Assembly (NCBI GenBank): GCA_905197905.1
Contig: CAJKAP010000010.1
Coordinates: 40,014-104,013, forward strand
Origin: an uncultured Sutterella sp.
GTDB lineage: Bacteria; Pseudomonadota; Gammaproteobacteria; Burkholderiales; Burkholderiaceae_F
DNA: 64,000 nucleotides
Reading direction: 5' to 3'
The notes under the pieces were generated by a model. The model was not told the origin of the DNA, ran no database searches, and worked only from the letters and a program-made list of their open reading frames with translations. A program made the position numbers and the translations under genes. Shown here piece by piece: positions 36,361-44,985 of this stretch (its first letter is position 1; each line of letters opens with the position of its first letter).

Positions 36361-37536
36361 ATGCTCGGCGACTTTACTTACTTTAATCCGACCCGACTCC
36401 ATTTTGGTCGTGAAAGTCTAGACAAATTAAACGAAGAACTTCCTCGTATTGGCAAAACTGTTCAACTCATTTATGGTGGCGGTTCGATCAAAAAGAGTGG
36501 CCTTTACGACAAGGTGGTGGCACTTCTGAAAGCGCACGGCAAAACGATTGTGGAAGATGCCGGTGTGATGCCTAATCCTACTACTGACAAACTGCGTGAC
36601 GGCGTGCGTATTGCCCGCGAAAATAAGGTGGATTTTCTCCTTGCTGTGGGTGGTGGTTCTTGTTGCGACTATGCTAAAGCCGTGGCCGTTTCGGTCAATT
36701 GTGATGAAGATCCGTGGGAGCGCTATTTCTTGCGCTATGAAGATGTGGCGCCAGGCGTTAAGGTCGTGCCACTTGGCTGTGTGCTGACGATGGCGGGAAC
36801 GGGCTCTGAAATGAATTCTGGCTCGGTGATTACGGATCCTAAGACTCACTTGAAGATTGGCAAAGTGTTTGCGCATCCAGATGCCAAGCCCATCTTTTCG
36901 ATTTTGAATCCTGAATTCACGATGACGTTGCCTCTCTATCAGTTGAAGGCCGGGATCTTTGATATTTTCTCTCACCTCTCCGAGCAGTATTTCTCTGGCA
37001 CGGATAACAACACGAGCGACTACTTAACTGAGGGCCTCATGCGTAACGTTATTCATGACGGGCTCATCGCAGTCGAGGATCCCCAGAATTATGAAGCACG
37101 CTCGAACATTATGTGGGCCGCTACCTGGGCGCTCAACACCCTAGTGGGGATGGGTAAGCGTCAGGATTGGATGGTGCACATGATTGGTCAATCGATTGGT
37201 GGTGTGACGAATGCCACGCACGGGATGACCTTGGCGGCAGTGTCGATTCCGTACTATCGCTATATTTTGGATGACGGTCTGCCGAAATTCCGCCGTTTTG
37301 CGATCAACGTCTGGGGCGTCGCACCTGACTTTGGCACAGACCGTGAAATCGCACTCGAAGGGCTCGCTCGTATGCGCGCTTGGATGGAAAAATTGGGCGT
37401 TGCGCTCAATATCTCCGAGCTTGGCGCTAAAGAGTCTGATATTGAGGCCATTGCTGATGGAACGATGCTACTCAAGGGTGGCTATCGCGCCTTAACGCGT
37501 GACGAAGTGGTGACGATTCTCAAAAACGCACTTTAA
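36361..37536 (+). CDS. Iron-containing alcohol dehydrogenase (YqhD/BDH-like)
   Basis: A 391-residue group III alcohol dehydrogenase that reduces aldehydes with NAD(P)H. Visible motifs: the nucleotide GGGSCCDYAKAV loop, TMAGTGSEMN, and the metal ligands D and H in GIFDIFSHLSEQYF with two His in WMVHMIGQSIGGVTNATHG. GGAG precedes the ATG. It most resembles YqhD and butanol dehydrogenases. It stands alone between convergent or divergent neighbours. The physiological aldehyde is unknown. Confidence 0.9.
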   Translation: MLGDFTYFNPTRLHFGRESLDKLNEELPRIGKTVQLIYGGGSIKKSGLYDKVVALLKAHGKTIVEDAGVMPNPTTDKLRDGVRIARENKVDFLLAVGGGSCCDYAKAVAVSVNCDEDPWERYFLRYEDVAPGVKVVPLGCVLTMAGTGSEMNSGSVITDPKTHLKIGKVFAHPDAKPIFSILNPEFTMTLPLYQLKAGIFDIFSHLSEQYFSGTDNNTSDYLTEGLMRNVIHDGLIAVEDPQNYEARSNIMWAATWALNTLVGMGKRQDWMVHMIGQSIGGVTNATHGMTLAAVSIPYYRYILDDGLPKFRRFAINVWGVAPDFGTDREIALEGLARMRAWMEKLGVALNISELGAKESDIEAIADGTMLLKGGYRALTRDEVVTILKNAL

Positions 37537-37554
37537 TCACCTCTAAATCTCATT

Positions 37555-37589
37555 AAAAACGGGCTCTGATGTCGTGTCAGAGCCCGTTT
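37555..37589. terminator. Bidirectional terminator
   Basis: AAAAACGGGCTCTGA pairs with TCAGAGCCCGTTT between convergent genes, with A and T runs on both flanks. Confidence 0.85.
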
Positions 37590-37606
37590 CTCTTCTAGAG
37601 CGAAAA

Positions 37607-38296
37607 TTAAAGGTTGGTGTATTTGAGATCTTGTCGTACCACTTCTCGGCTGTAGTGCAAAATGGCTAGAACGGCTACAGCACAGACGAGCCAAGCTGCC
37701 CAACCATCGAAGAGGTAGCTAGCAAGGGCGGAGAGTGCTGCTCCCACGACAAAACTCAGCACGATCCAGAAGTAGTTCATGGCTTTGTGCTTTTGCGCGG
37801 GTCCTTGTTTGAGCACAAGGTAGCCGTGCCAAGCAGTGAACATCTTGCGATAGTTCCCCGAGGCAATCATCACGGTGTAGGAGTCGGACTCAATCTTACT
37901 GTCGTTAAAGGCCGACATGATAATCCCTGTGCCAAAGGCTAGAATACCAACGCTTAAAAAGCGTAAATCCAGTAACCACGGCAAAATAAAGCATCCGATC
38001 GCAAAGGGAAGCATCGCGTAACTGCGCCAATAAGCGGTTTTGGCGCGAGTTTTGAGTTCAATGCCAACCAAGAAACCGAGTGAAAAGAAAGCGATGGAGT
38101 CTGCTTTAGAGAGAAAGTCACCCCAATCGCCTTCCACTAGGTCGCCTACCATCATGACGATATTCCCAGTCTGGGTCGCCACAAGAGAGTGGAACTGCAC
38201 GTGACTCAACGCATCCACAGCACCGCTAATAAAGGCGATGAGGAGCGCAAAAAGACGGCTGTCCTGAGGTTTGATGACAGGAAGGGGCGTATTCAT
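37607..38296 (-). CDS. YoaK/DUF1275 family membrane protein
   Basis: A 229-residue integral membrane protein with about six to seven helices. The N-terminal signature AFISGAVDALSHVQFHSLVATQTGNIVMM is diagnostic for the YoaK (DUF1275) family. Function is not established for the family. It is monocistronic, converging on the alcohol dehydrogenase. Confidence 0.88.
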   Translation of the reverse strand: MNTPLPVIKPQDSRLFALLIAFISGAVDALSHVQFHSLVATQTGNIVMMVGDLVEGDWGDFLSKADSIAFFSLGFLVGIELKTRAKTAYWRSYAMLPFAIGCFILPWLLDLRFLSVGILAFGTGIIMSAFNDSKIESDSYTVMIASGNYRKMFTAWHGYLVLKQGPAQKHKAMNYFWIVLSFVVGAALSALASYLFDGWAAWLVCAVAVLAILHYSREVVRQDLKYTNL

Positions 38297-38360
38297 AGAA
38301 AAAAGGTTGAAAAAAGCAGTGCCCTAATCGTATCAGCGAAACGGTTTTTCGACAAGTGAA

Positions 38361-38389
38361 GAGGCGCGCCAGAAAGTATGGCGAGCCTC
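38361..38389 (-). terminator. GC-rich hairpin after ilvD
   Basis: GAGGC(G)CGCCA pairs with TGGCG(A)GCCTC just downstream of ilvD. The following bases are only weakly T-rich, so termination is likely but not certain. Confidence 0.5.
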
Positions 38390-38400
38390 AAGTAGGAAAA

Positions 38401-40062
38401 TTAAATGAGTTCAATCGCGCCTTGCGCTGCAGAAGAAACGGTGCGGGCATATTTCTTTAAGTAGCCACGCAACTCTCGCACGGGAGGTTGCCAAGCGGCA
38501 CGGCGTTTTGCGAGCTCTTCCTCGTCAACCAGGAGATTCAGACGACGTGCAGGAATATCAATGTCAATCAAGTCTCCATTTTCAACGAGCGCCAAGGGAC
38601 CGCCTGCGGCGGCTTCGGGCGAGACGTGCCCAATCGAGGCTCCACGCGTTGCGCCACTAAATCGACCATCGGTGATAAGCGCAACACTGCCGCCTAGTCC
38701 CATCCCAGTGATCACTGAGGTAGGCGTCAACATTTCGCGCATACCAGGTCCGCCTTTAGGGCCTTCATAGCGAATGACGACCACGTCGCCCTCGACCACT
38801 TTTTTCCCAAGAATGGCGGCAACTGCCTCTTCTTCGGAATCAAAGACTTTAGCGGGACCCTGATGACGAAGCATTTCAGGGGTCACAGCGCCTTCTTTCA
38901 CGACAGAACCTTCTGGGGCGAGATTGCCCTTGAGAACAGCAATGCCACCTGTGGGATAAACAGGTTGGTTCCACGGATGGATCACGTCCTCATCACGCAC
39001 ACGGGCAGACTCAGCGAGCTCACCTTGCGTCTTAAGCGTGACGGTGGCGCAATCTTTATGTAGTGCGCCATTTTCCGCCAAACGCTTCAACACTGCGGTA
39101 ATGCCACCTGCGGCATGGATGTCTTCCATGAAGTATTGTCCAGAAGGTGAGAGCTTCGAGAGTTGCGGAACTTTTTGTGCAAGGCGTTCAAAGTCATCCA
39201 GCGTGAGCGAAACACCTGCCTCGTGTGCAATGGCGGGTAAGTGAAGCGCGGTGTTAGACGAACCGCCCAAAGCCATATCCAGCGCCACGGCATTCTCAAA
39301 CGCTTCTGCGGTCATGATGTCGCGTGGACGCAAATTGGCCTTTAAGACGTTCAAAATCTGCATGCCTGCGCGTTTAGCCAAGCGCAGACGCTCGGAGTAG
39401 ACCGCAGGAATACTGCCATTTCCTGGCAAGCCCATCCCTAGCGCTTCGGTGAGGCAATTCATAGTGTTCGCTGTGTACATGCCAGAGCAAGAGCCACAGG
39501 TAGGACACGCTTCATCTTCGATTTGAGAGAGCTCACATTCATCAATTAGACCCGCTTCAACTTGACCTACGGCTTCAAAGACATTTGAGAGACCAATCTT
39601 TTTGCCTTTATGGACGCCAGCGAGCATCGGCCCACCGCTCACAAAAATCGAGGGGAGGTTTAAGCGCGCCGCGGCCATCAACATGCCTGGCACCACTTTG
39701 TCGCAGTTTGGAATAAAGACCATGGCATCAAAAGGCGTTGCCATTGCTGTGGCTTCAATCGAATCAGCAATGATTTGGCGCGTCACAAGCGAATACTTCA
39801 TGCCCACGTGATTCATCGCTAGACCATCGCAAATCCCAATCGTATTAAATTCAATCGGCACACCACCAGCGTTGCGAATCCCATCTTTCACCGCCTGGAC
39901 CAAATTTTTGAGATGTACATGGCCAGGAATAATTTCATTGAAAGAATTCGCAATCCCGATGATGGGGCGGCCTAATTCTTCGTCAACAAAGCCCAATGCT
40001 TTGAGAAGTGATCGGTGTGGTGCGCGAGAAACGCCGAAAGTAATAGCCTTGCTATTGCCCAT
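38401..40062 (-). CDS. ilvD: Dihydroxy-acid dehydratase
   Basis: A 553-residue enzyme of branched-chain amino acid synthesis that dehydrates 2,3-dihydroxy-isovalerate and its homologue. Fe-S cysteines are visible in [12 protein letters not shown] and [18 protein letters not shown], and the C-terminal signature [25 protein letters not shown] is conserved. Length is typical (about 555-615). AAGGAC precedes the ATG. The leader upstream has a branched-chain-rich peptide and a terminator (attenuation). Together with leuABCD it covers part of valine, leucine and isoleucine synthesis. Confidence 0.96.
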   Translation of the reverse strand: MGNSKAITFGVSRAPHRSLLKALGFVDEELGRPIIGIANSFNEIIPGHVHLKNLVQAVKDGIRNAGGVPIEFNTIGICDGLAMNHVGMKYSLVTRQIIADSIEATAMATPFDAMVFIPNCDKVVPGMLMAAARLNLPSIFVSGGPMLAGVHKGKKIGLSNVFEAVGQVEAGLIDECELSQIEDEACPTCGSCSGMYTANTMNCLTEALGMGLPGNGSIPAVYSERLRLAKRAGMQILNVLKANLRPRDIMTAEAFENAVALDMALGGSSNTALHLPAIAHEAGVSLTLDDFERLAQKVPQLSKLSPSGQYFMEDIHAAGGITAVLKRLAENGALHKDCATVTLKTQGELAESARVRDEDVIHPWNQPVYPTGGIAVLKGNLAPEGSVVKEGAVTPEMLRHQGPAKVFDSEEEAVAAILGKKVVEGDVVVIRYEGPKGGPGMREMLTPTSVITGMGLGGSVALITDGRFSGATRGASIGHVSPEAAAGGPLALVENGDLIDIDIPARRLNLLVDEEELAKRRAAWQPPVRELRGYLKKYARTVSSAAQGAIELI

Positions 40063-40075
40063 GGGTGGTGTCCTT

Positions 40076-40115
40076 AAAAAAGAAAAAGGGCGAGGTACTT
40101 AGAAGTACGCCGCCC
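40076..40115 (-). terminator. ilvD attenuator terminator
   Basis: On the minus strand GGGCG...GTACTT pairs with AAGTAC...CGCCC and is followed by TTTTTCTTTTTT, 13 bp before the ilvD start. The 5' arm (TGGGCGG) is complementary over 7 bases to CCGCCCA in the leader-peptide coding region, giving a possible antiterminator. Confidence 0.8.
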
Positions 40116-40169
40116 AGGAAATGGAGTGAAGAGAATGCTTTTACTCGTATACGAATCCTTGTGCCTGCT

Positions 40170-40232
40170 CTATTCTGAGCCGGCTCGTTGGGCGGTCAGA
40201 AGACCGACAATAATTCGCGTGAGTCGTAGCAT
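40170..40232 (-). CDS. ilvD leader peptide (attenuation)
   Basis: A 20-residue ORF starting ATG at 40232 with GGAG 8 nt upstream. It contains LRLTRIIVGLL, dense in Leu, Ile and Val codons. Its coding region holds a CGGTC-TTCT-GACCG hairpin and the CCGCCCA element that can pair with the terminator arm downstream. This is the standard layout of branched-chain amino-acid attenuators such as ivbL/ilvL, although the peptide is not obviously homologous to those. Confidence 0.75.
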   Translation of the reverse strand: MLRLTRIIVGLLTAQRAGSE

Positions 40233-40265
40233 TGGAGTCACTCCGTCATGGCAAAAAAATCTGTG

Positions 40266-40295
40266 CAATGAGTATCGGGTAAGAAGTACTCATTG
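40266..40295. promoter_or_regulatory. Perfect 9-12-9 dyad upstream of the ilvD leader
   Basis: CAATGAGTA and TACTCATTG are perfect arms around a 12-bp centre, 34 bp upstream of the leader peptide start. It could be an operator or a leader hairpin. Confidence 0.45.
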
Positions 40296-40423
40296 GCTTG
40301 CTTCAGAATAAGTATGCCAGTCACGAGAAGGCTTTTGGGGAAGGGGAAGAGGCAAAATCACACCTATTTCACACGACTCAAGAGAGGTCGGGAAAAGCGA
40401 TTAGGAGAAAGTGCCAAGCACAA

Positions 40424-40469
40424 AATAAATTAGGCCAAAAAGTGCAAGGGTGGAGCACTTTCTGGCCTA
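40424..40469 (-). terminator. Terminator after napB
   Basis: TAGGCCAAAAAGTGC pairs with GCACTTTCTGGCCTA. On the minus strand it is followed by ATTTATTTTG. The rest of 40296-40423 shows no gene. Confidence 0.7.
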
Positions 40470-40490
40470 GACACGCATCAACGTGAAAGA

Positions 40491-40841
40491 TTATTCAGTT
40501 GGGCGATCATTGAGGTCACGAGGTTTAAACTTCGAGAACTCTTTCATCGGGGCGTGGCACATCACGCAGTTATCACGCTTACCGTTTAACGTCCCGTCTG
40601 CATTGAAGTGAGACTTCGGCACGTTCCACACGGGAAGAGCGAGATCTGGTGCAGAGGCTTTGCCCGTTTCGCGGTGGCACATTGCACACATATTCATCTG
40701 CTGCGTGAGCGGCACATAGCCATCGATCGGGTGGGGAATCGGATGAGGACCCTTAGGGAGATCATCCGCTGCAAAAGCAGTCATACCCACACCAAGACCT
40801 AACACACAGAGCGCAGCTTTCGTCATCGAGATCATTTTCAT
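40491..40841 (-). CDS. napB: Periplasmic nitrate reductase diheme cytochrome c subunit
   Basis: A 116-residue exported diheme cytochrome that passes electrons to NapA. The Sec signal ends AFA near residue 24. CAMCH at 52-56 and CVMCH at 92-96 are the two haem sites, and His residues in GPHPIPHPIDGY and PKSHFN fit the NapB distal ligands. It starts 27 bp after napA. It is somewhat short for NapB (about 130-150 residues) but complete in its haem core. Confidence 0.9.
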   Translation of the reverse strand: MKMISMTKAALCVLGLGVGMTAFAADDLPKGPHPIPHPIDGYVPLTQQMNMCAMCHRETGKASAPDLALPVWNVPKSHFNADGTLNGKRDNCVMCHAPMKEFSKFKPRDLNDRPTE

Positions 40842-40868
40842 TTTGCGTATTCCTTCTACTCTCGTGAA

Positions 40869-43619
40869 TTAGGCGGTGACCTTGGTCACACGAACAGCAG
40901 TCTTCTTGTAATCGGGCTCAAGAGAGATCGGATCAGCCGCATCAAGACAGGCACGGTTGACCATCACCGATTCATCAAAGAAGGGAGCGAAGACAAGACC
41001 ACGCGGGGGCAGATCTCGACCCTGGGTTTCCACCTTGGCCTGGAACTTACCATAGCGGCTTTCAACCAAAGCCAAGTCGCCATTGGCAAGACCACGCTTT
41101 TCAGCGTCAGCCGGGTGCATATAGAGGTAAGCACGCGGCACAGCGCGGTGCAATTCAGGCACGCGGCGGGTCATCGAACCCGTGTGCCAGTGTTCAAGCA
41201 CGCGACCCGTGGTGAACCACATATCGTAGTCCGCATCAGGTACTTCCACTGGAGCAGCATAGGGGCGGAAGAAAATCTTCGCGCGACCCGTGTAAGCCTT
41301 GGCTTCCGTATCCGTCACACCAGCTAAGTTGCCAGACGGAATACTCTTCATCAAGGGGCCATAGTAGAGGTTATCGGCCTTAGCATAGGGGTCGGTGTCG
41401 GTGTTGTAGCGCCAGAGCGTTTCCTTACCGTTGACAACCGGCCAGAGAAGACCGTGCACATCATCACGCATGTAGGTGTCAAAGTCCGCTAAGTCGTGAC
41501 CATGACCCAAGGTGAACTGACGATATTCGTTCCAGAGGGCCTTTTCGGGCAAATAAGGAAGACCCAAGGCTTCGCCCGTGGCATTCAACCCGTTCTTGTA
41601 GAGCGGATCAGGCCAAACAGCTTGACGCTTTTCGCTCGGGGCAAAGAGCACATCAAAGAGCGTGGCATTGCCAGAGATACCCATTGCGTGAGCCGTGGCG
41701 CGAACGTCAGGCAACGTGTCGCCTTCAACACCAGCGACGTGTTGCGGGCCCCAGCATTCATCAACGGTGAAGTGCTTGGCAAATTCCATCATCATCCAGA
41801 CGTCAGTACGGCTGTCGCCCGTGGGCTTGACCATCTGCTGCCAGCCCTGCGTGCGGCGTTCGCCGTTGCCGTAGAAGCCCCACTTTTCAAAGTGCATAGC
41901 CGCCGGCAAAATCAAGTCAGCGCAAGCGCCACTGAAGGTCGGGTAGACGTCAGAGACCACCACAAAGTTTTCGGGCTTACGAGCAGCCTGAATCCAGTGC
42001 GTGTTGTTCGGGGTCGACTGGAAAATATTGACGACCTGCGTCCAGAGGAAGTTCAACGAGCCGTCTTCCAAACCGCGGAGCATCTTCATCAAGTCGTAGC
42101 CCACTTTGGGGTTCAACGTACCCTGAGGAATGTTCCAGAGTTCTTCGGATTCAGCACGATGCTTCGGATTGGCCACCAAACGGTCGGCAGGCAAGCGGTG
42201 AGCAAAGGAGCCCACTTCGCGAGTCGAGCCGCAAGCCGATGGCTGGCCAGTGAGAGAGAAAGCTCCGCTACCAGGCAACCCATGCTTGCCTAAAAGTAAG
42301 TGAATGGAGTAGCAGAGCTCGTTAGCCCATACGCCGCGCTGATGCTGGTTAAAGCCCATGCACCAGAAGCTCAAGAGCGTGCGAGACTTGTCGCACACCA
42401 AGTCGGCCAAATTCTTCAAGCGCTTCTTAAAGGAAGCGAGACTTTCATCAGGGTCACCCTTAGCGAGCTCGGCCACGAAGTCGAGCGTGTAGGGGGCAAC
42501 GCCCTTCTTGAATTCTTCAAACGTGATTGCCCAGTGCTTACCAGCGCTGGCACCACGGTTCTTCTGTTCAACTACTTCACCTTCGGTACGACCTTGAGCG
42601 ATGGCTTCGTCCTTATTCAAAGCGCGGCTCAACTGTTTGGCGAGCGTGCTCTTTTCGCTTTCGCGAGCCCAGCGATCCGTATCGCGCAAGCCGTAACCGA
42701 TATCGGTCACACCAGCGGCGAAGAGGCAGTGCTTGTTGACGAAGTCCATGTTGACTGCATTGCGTTCAATGATTTCACGCAAGAGGTAGTTCATGATGGC
42801 CAAGTCAGTGCTCGGCTTAAAGACGATCACGTCGTCAGAGAGCGCAGCGGTGTTGTGGCGGAACGTCGTCAAGCAGATCACTTTCGTGTTGGGGTTAGCT
42901 TGCTTGCGACCTAACACACGAGACCAAAGCACAGGGTGCACTTCAGCCATGTTGTTGCCCCAAAGGACCATCGTGTCGGTGAGTTCAATGTCACCGTAGT
43001 GGTTAGCTGGTTCGTCCATCCCGAAGGTCTGGTAGAAGCCAGCTACCGAGCTCGCCATACAGAGACGAGCATTGGGGTCGATGTTGTTGGAACGGAAGCC
43101 CGCTTTCATCAATTTAGAAGCGGTATAGGATTCAGGGATGGTGTACTGGCCAGAACCAATAATACCCACGCCTTCCGGGCCCTTAGCCTTATAGGCGCGC
43201 TTAAACTGGCGAGCCATTTCTTCAAAGGCTTCATCCCAGGAGACAGGTTCAAAGTTGCCGTTCTTGTCAAACTTGCCGTCTTTTTTACGCATCAGAGGCT
43301 GCGTGAGACGATCCTTACCGTAGAGGATCTTGGCGTTGGAGTAGCCCTTCACACAGTTCAAACCGCGGTTCACAGGCGCGTCAGGGTCGCCCTTGGTGGC
43401 GACAACGCGGCCGTCCTTGGTGGCCACTAAGATACCGCAACCGGTACCACAGAAACGACAAACGCCTTTATGCCACGTGACAGCAGAGTCAGCGGCAGCC
43501 TTAGCTTCTTCAGCCTGAGCGGAAAGCGGCATACCAACCACGCTAGCAGCACTGGCGGCCAAACCGGCTTTCAACAAATCACGGCGTTGAATATCAATGA
43601 TAGGAACAATTTTCGTCAT
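40869..43619 (-). CDS. napA: Periplasmic nitrate reductase catalytic subunit
   Basis: A 916-residue molybdoenzyme reducing nitrate to nitrite. The start at 43619 gives a Tat signal with RRDLLKAG. The [4Fe-4S] ligands are CRFCGTGCGILV plus the Cys in LNCVKGYSNAK. The Mo-bis-MGD Cys ligand is in NARLCMASSVAGF, and HWHTGSMTRR is a conserved cofactor region. It is longer than most NapA proteins (about 830) because of an extra stretch near residues 350-420. No napD, napC, napGH or napF is adjacent. A NarL-like 7-2-7 site lies about 210 bp upstream. Confidence 0.95.
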   Translation of the reverse strand: MTKIVPIIDIQRRDLLKAGLAASAASVVGMPLSAQAEEAKAAADSAVTWHKGVCRFCGTGCGILVATKDGRVVATKGDPDAPVNRGLNCVKGYSNAKILYGKDRLTQPLMRKKDGKFDKNGNFEPVSWDEAFEEMARQFKRAYKAKGPEGVGIIGSGQYTIPESYTASKLMKAGFRSNNIDPNARLCMASSVAGFYQTFGMDEPANHYGDIELTDTMVLWGNNMAEVHPVLWSRVLGRKQANPNTKVICLTTFRHNTAALSDDVIVFKPSTDLAIMNYLLREIIERNAVNMDFVNKHCLFAAGVTDIGYGLRDTDRWARESEKSTLAKQLSRALNKDEAIAQGRTEGEVVEQKNRGASAGKHWAITFEEFKKGVAPYTLDFVAELAKGDPDESLASFKKRLKNLADLVCDKSRTLLSFWCMGFNQHQRGVWANELCYSIHLLLGKHGLPGSGAFSLTGQPSACGSTREVGSFAHRLPADRLVANPKHRAESEELWNIPQGTLNPKVGYDLMKMLRGLEDGSLNFLWTQVVNIFQSTPNNTHWIQAARKPENFVVVSDVYPTFSGACADLILPAAMHFEKWGFYGNGERRTQGWQQMVKPTGDSRTDVWMMMEFAKHFTVDECWGPQHVAGVEGDTLPDVRATAHAMGISGNATLFDVLFAPSEKRQAVWPDPLYKNGLNATGEALGLPYLPEKALWNEYRQFTLGHGHDLADFDTYMRDDVHGLLWPVVNGKETLWRYNTDTDPYAKADNLYYGPLMKSIPSGNLAGVTDTEAKAYTGRAKIFFRPYAAPVEVPDADYDMWFTTGRVLEHWHTGSMTRRVPELHRAVPRAYLYMHPADAEKRGLANGDLALVESRYGKFQAKVETQGRDLPPRGLVFAPFFDESVMVNRACLDAADPISLEPDYKKTAVRVTKVTA

Positions 43620-43830
43620 GGGTTCAGATGTCCTAATCGGGGAAAAATGCCTCGGTCGAGGCAAGAATTTGGTCATGAAGACAGATAGACGTAGCAAGGA
43701 TTGGGGTTAACCCTCGTACAAACTGGAAAGAAATTCTAAGTTGTTGTTTTTATTACAGCTAGTCCCCGGAGGGGAGGGGTAGAGAGGGAAGGTGGGGGAC
43801 GAATATCTCTCCCAGATAGGAGAGGAAGAC

Positions 43831-43846
43831 TATCCCTGAAGAGGTA
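43831..43846. promoter_or_regulatory. NarL/NarP-type 7-2-7 site upstream of napA
   Basis: On the napA strand TACCTCT-TC-AGGGATA matches the NarL/NarP heptamer-pair consensus at 13 of 14 specified positions. An adjacent dyad CTCTCC-CAGATA-GGAGAG lies at 43807-43824. Confidence 0.55.
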
Positions 43847-43944
43847 AGTCATACGACCAAAAAGAGAGAGGAGTCTTCTGACGAGCCTAACAGAGACGAC
43901 TAAAGAGACAAAAGAGAGCGATTCTCATTCAATAGAAAAACTCA

Positions 43945-44000
43945 ATCAAAAAATAATTTTTGATAGAGGTATTGCATTAGTGGGTCGTTTGTGTTATATT
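43945..44000 (+). promoter_or_regulatory. dps promoter region with 8-4-8 dyad
   Basis: ATCAAAAA-ATAA-TTTTTGAT (43945-43964) is a perfect dyad just upstream of a good promoter, TTGCAT-N16-TATATT (43973-44000). A redox or starvation regulator could bind it; it does not match a full OxyR, PerR or FNR consensus. Confidence 0.45.
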
Positions 44001-44070
44001 AATTCTATAGAAAGTTGATTTTTGATAACCTTTAACTAAAACCGTCTCTCGAAGACAAGGAGTAAGAATT

Positions 44071-44559
44071 ATGAGTAACTATGTTTGTGAAAACCGTATT
44101 AACACCTACTTGGCTAACTTGGCTGTTTGGACTGTGAAGCTCCATTCGCTTCACTGGAATGTGACGGGTCGCCTCTTCATGTCCTTGCACCAGTACACTG
44201 AAAAGCTCTACGACGAATCGTTTGAAGCTTATGACGCCGTGGCAGAACTCTTGAAGATGCGTGACCAGTTCCCGCTCTCCACGATGTCCGAATACTTGAA
44301 GGTCGCCACCTTGGAAGAAGCCCCTGCTCGCATCTTCTCCTGCAAGGAAGTGGCTCAGATGGTGGAAGCTGACATGAAGGCTATGCGTGCCTTGGCCCTT
44401 GAAATTCGTAACGAAGCCGCTGAAAAGGACGACTTTGCTGTCCAGTCCATGTTTGAAGGCTTTATCGAAGGCTACGACAAGCAGATTTGGTTCTTGAAGG
44501 CCATGGGGGAAGAAATCCCTGCCGCTAAGGAAGGTTCCTGCGGCTGCAGCGCCAAGTAA
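44071..44559 (+). CDS. dps: Dps family ferritin-like DNA-protection protein
   Basis: A 162-residue Dps protein that stores iron and protects DNA from peroxide. The ferroxidase signature is visible (LHSLHWNVTG and YDESFEAYDAVAE with the conserved His, Asp and Glu). The C-terminus is unusual in ending in a Cys-rich tail (GSCGCSAK). The strong codon bias (CTC, TTG, AAG, GAA) suggests high expression. A structured 3' region and terminator follow. Confidence 0.92.
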   Translation: MSNYVCENRINTYLANLAVWTVKLHSLHWNVTGRLFMSLHQYTEKLYDESFEAYDAVAELLKMRDQFPLSTMSEYLKVATLEEAPARIFSCKEVAQMVEADMKAMRALALEIRNEAAEKDDFAVQSMFEGFIEGYDKQIWFLKAMGEEIPAAKEGSCGCSAK

Positions 44560-44578
44560 TTGATATCGAGAGAAAGGC

Positions 44579-44691
44579 TGAAGTCCTGAATCCTACTTCA
44601 GCCACGTTGAAAGGTTCGGAGTGTGCCTCCGGGACGTTTCAAATAGACCAACTCATCGAGAGAGTCTCCACAAGATGAGTTGGTCTTTTTT
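44579..44691 (+). terminator. Structured 3' region and terminator after dps
   Basis: Three hairpins in a row: CTGAAGT/ACTTCAG, TTGAAA...CGGAG/CCTCCG...TTTCAA, and AGACCAACTCATC/GATGAGTTGGTCT followed by TTTTT. The last is a strong terminator. The first two could be a 3'-UTR-derived small RNA. Confidence 0.75.
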
Positions 44692-44985
44692 ATGCTCTTA
44701 AAATAGGTAGAATTTGAGTTAACTTTCCCTTAATCCTTTTCCCACAGTCCATTCTAAGAAGATCCTTTTCTAGGATAAATCTAAGTAATACCATGAGATA
44801 AGTCAGTCGTTCGTTAAATGTGGGCGATGATCCCCTCTCACTTATGCCACAATTTTTCCATTCTCAGTGAAAAACAAACCCCCATTGATCGTACCAAATG
44901 CTCTTTTGAGCGCAGGGCCAGCACCTTCCCCCGAGTGGTGCATAAACGTTCAAGGGTCTCAAATCCATCCGTGGAGGTATTTAGA

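Noticed and set aside
44880..44985. SAM or SAH riboswitch before the MetQ-like gene
   Set aside because: Hairpins are present but none of the conserved core sequences of known SAM or SAH classes could be matched.
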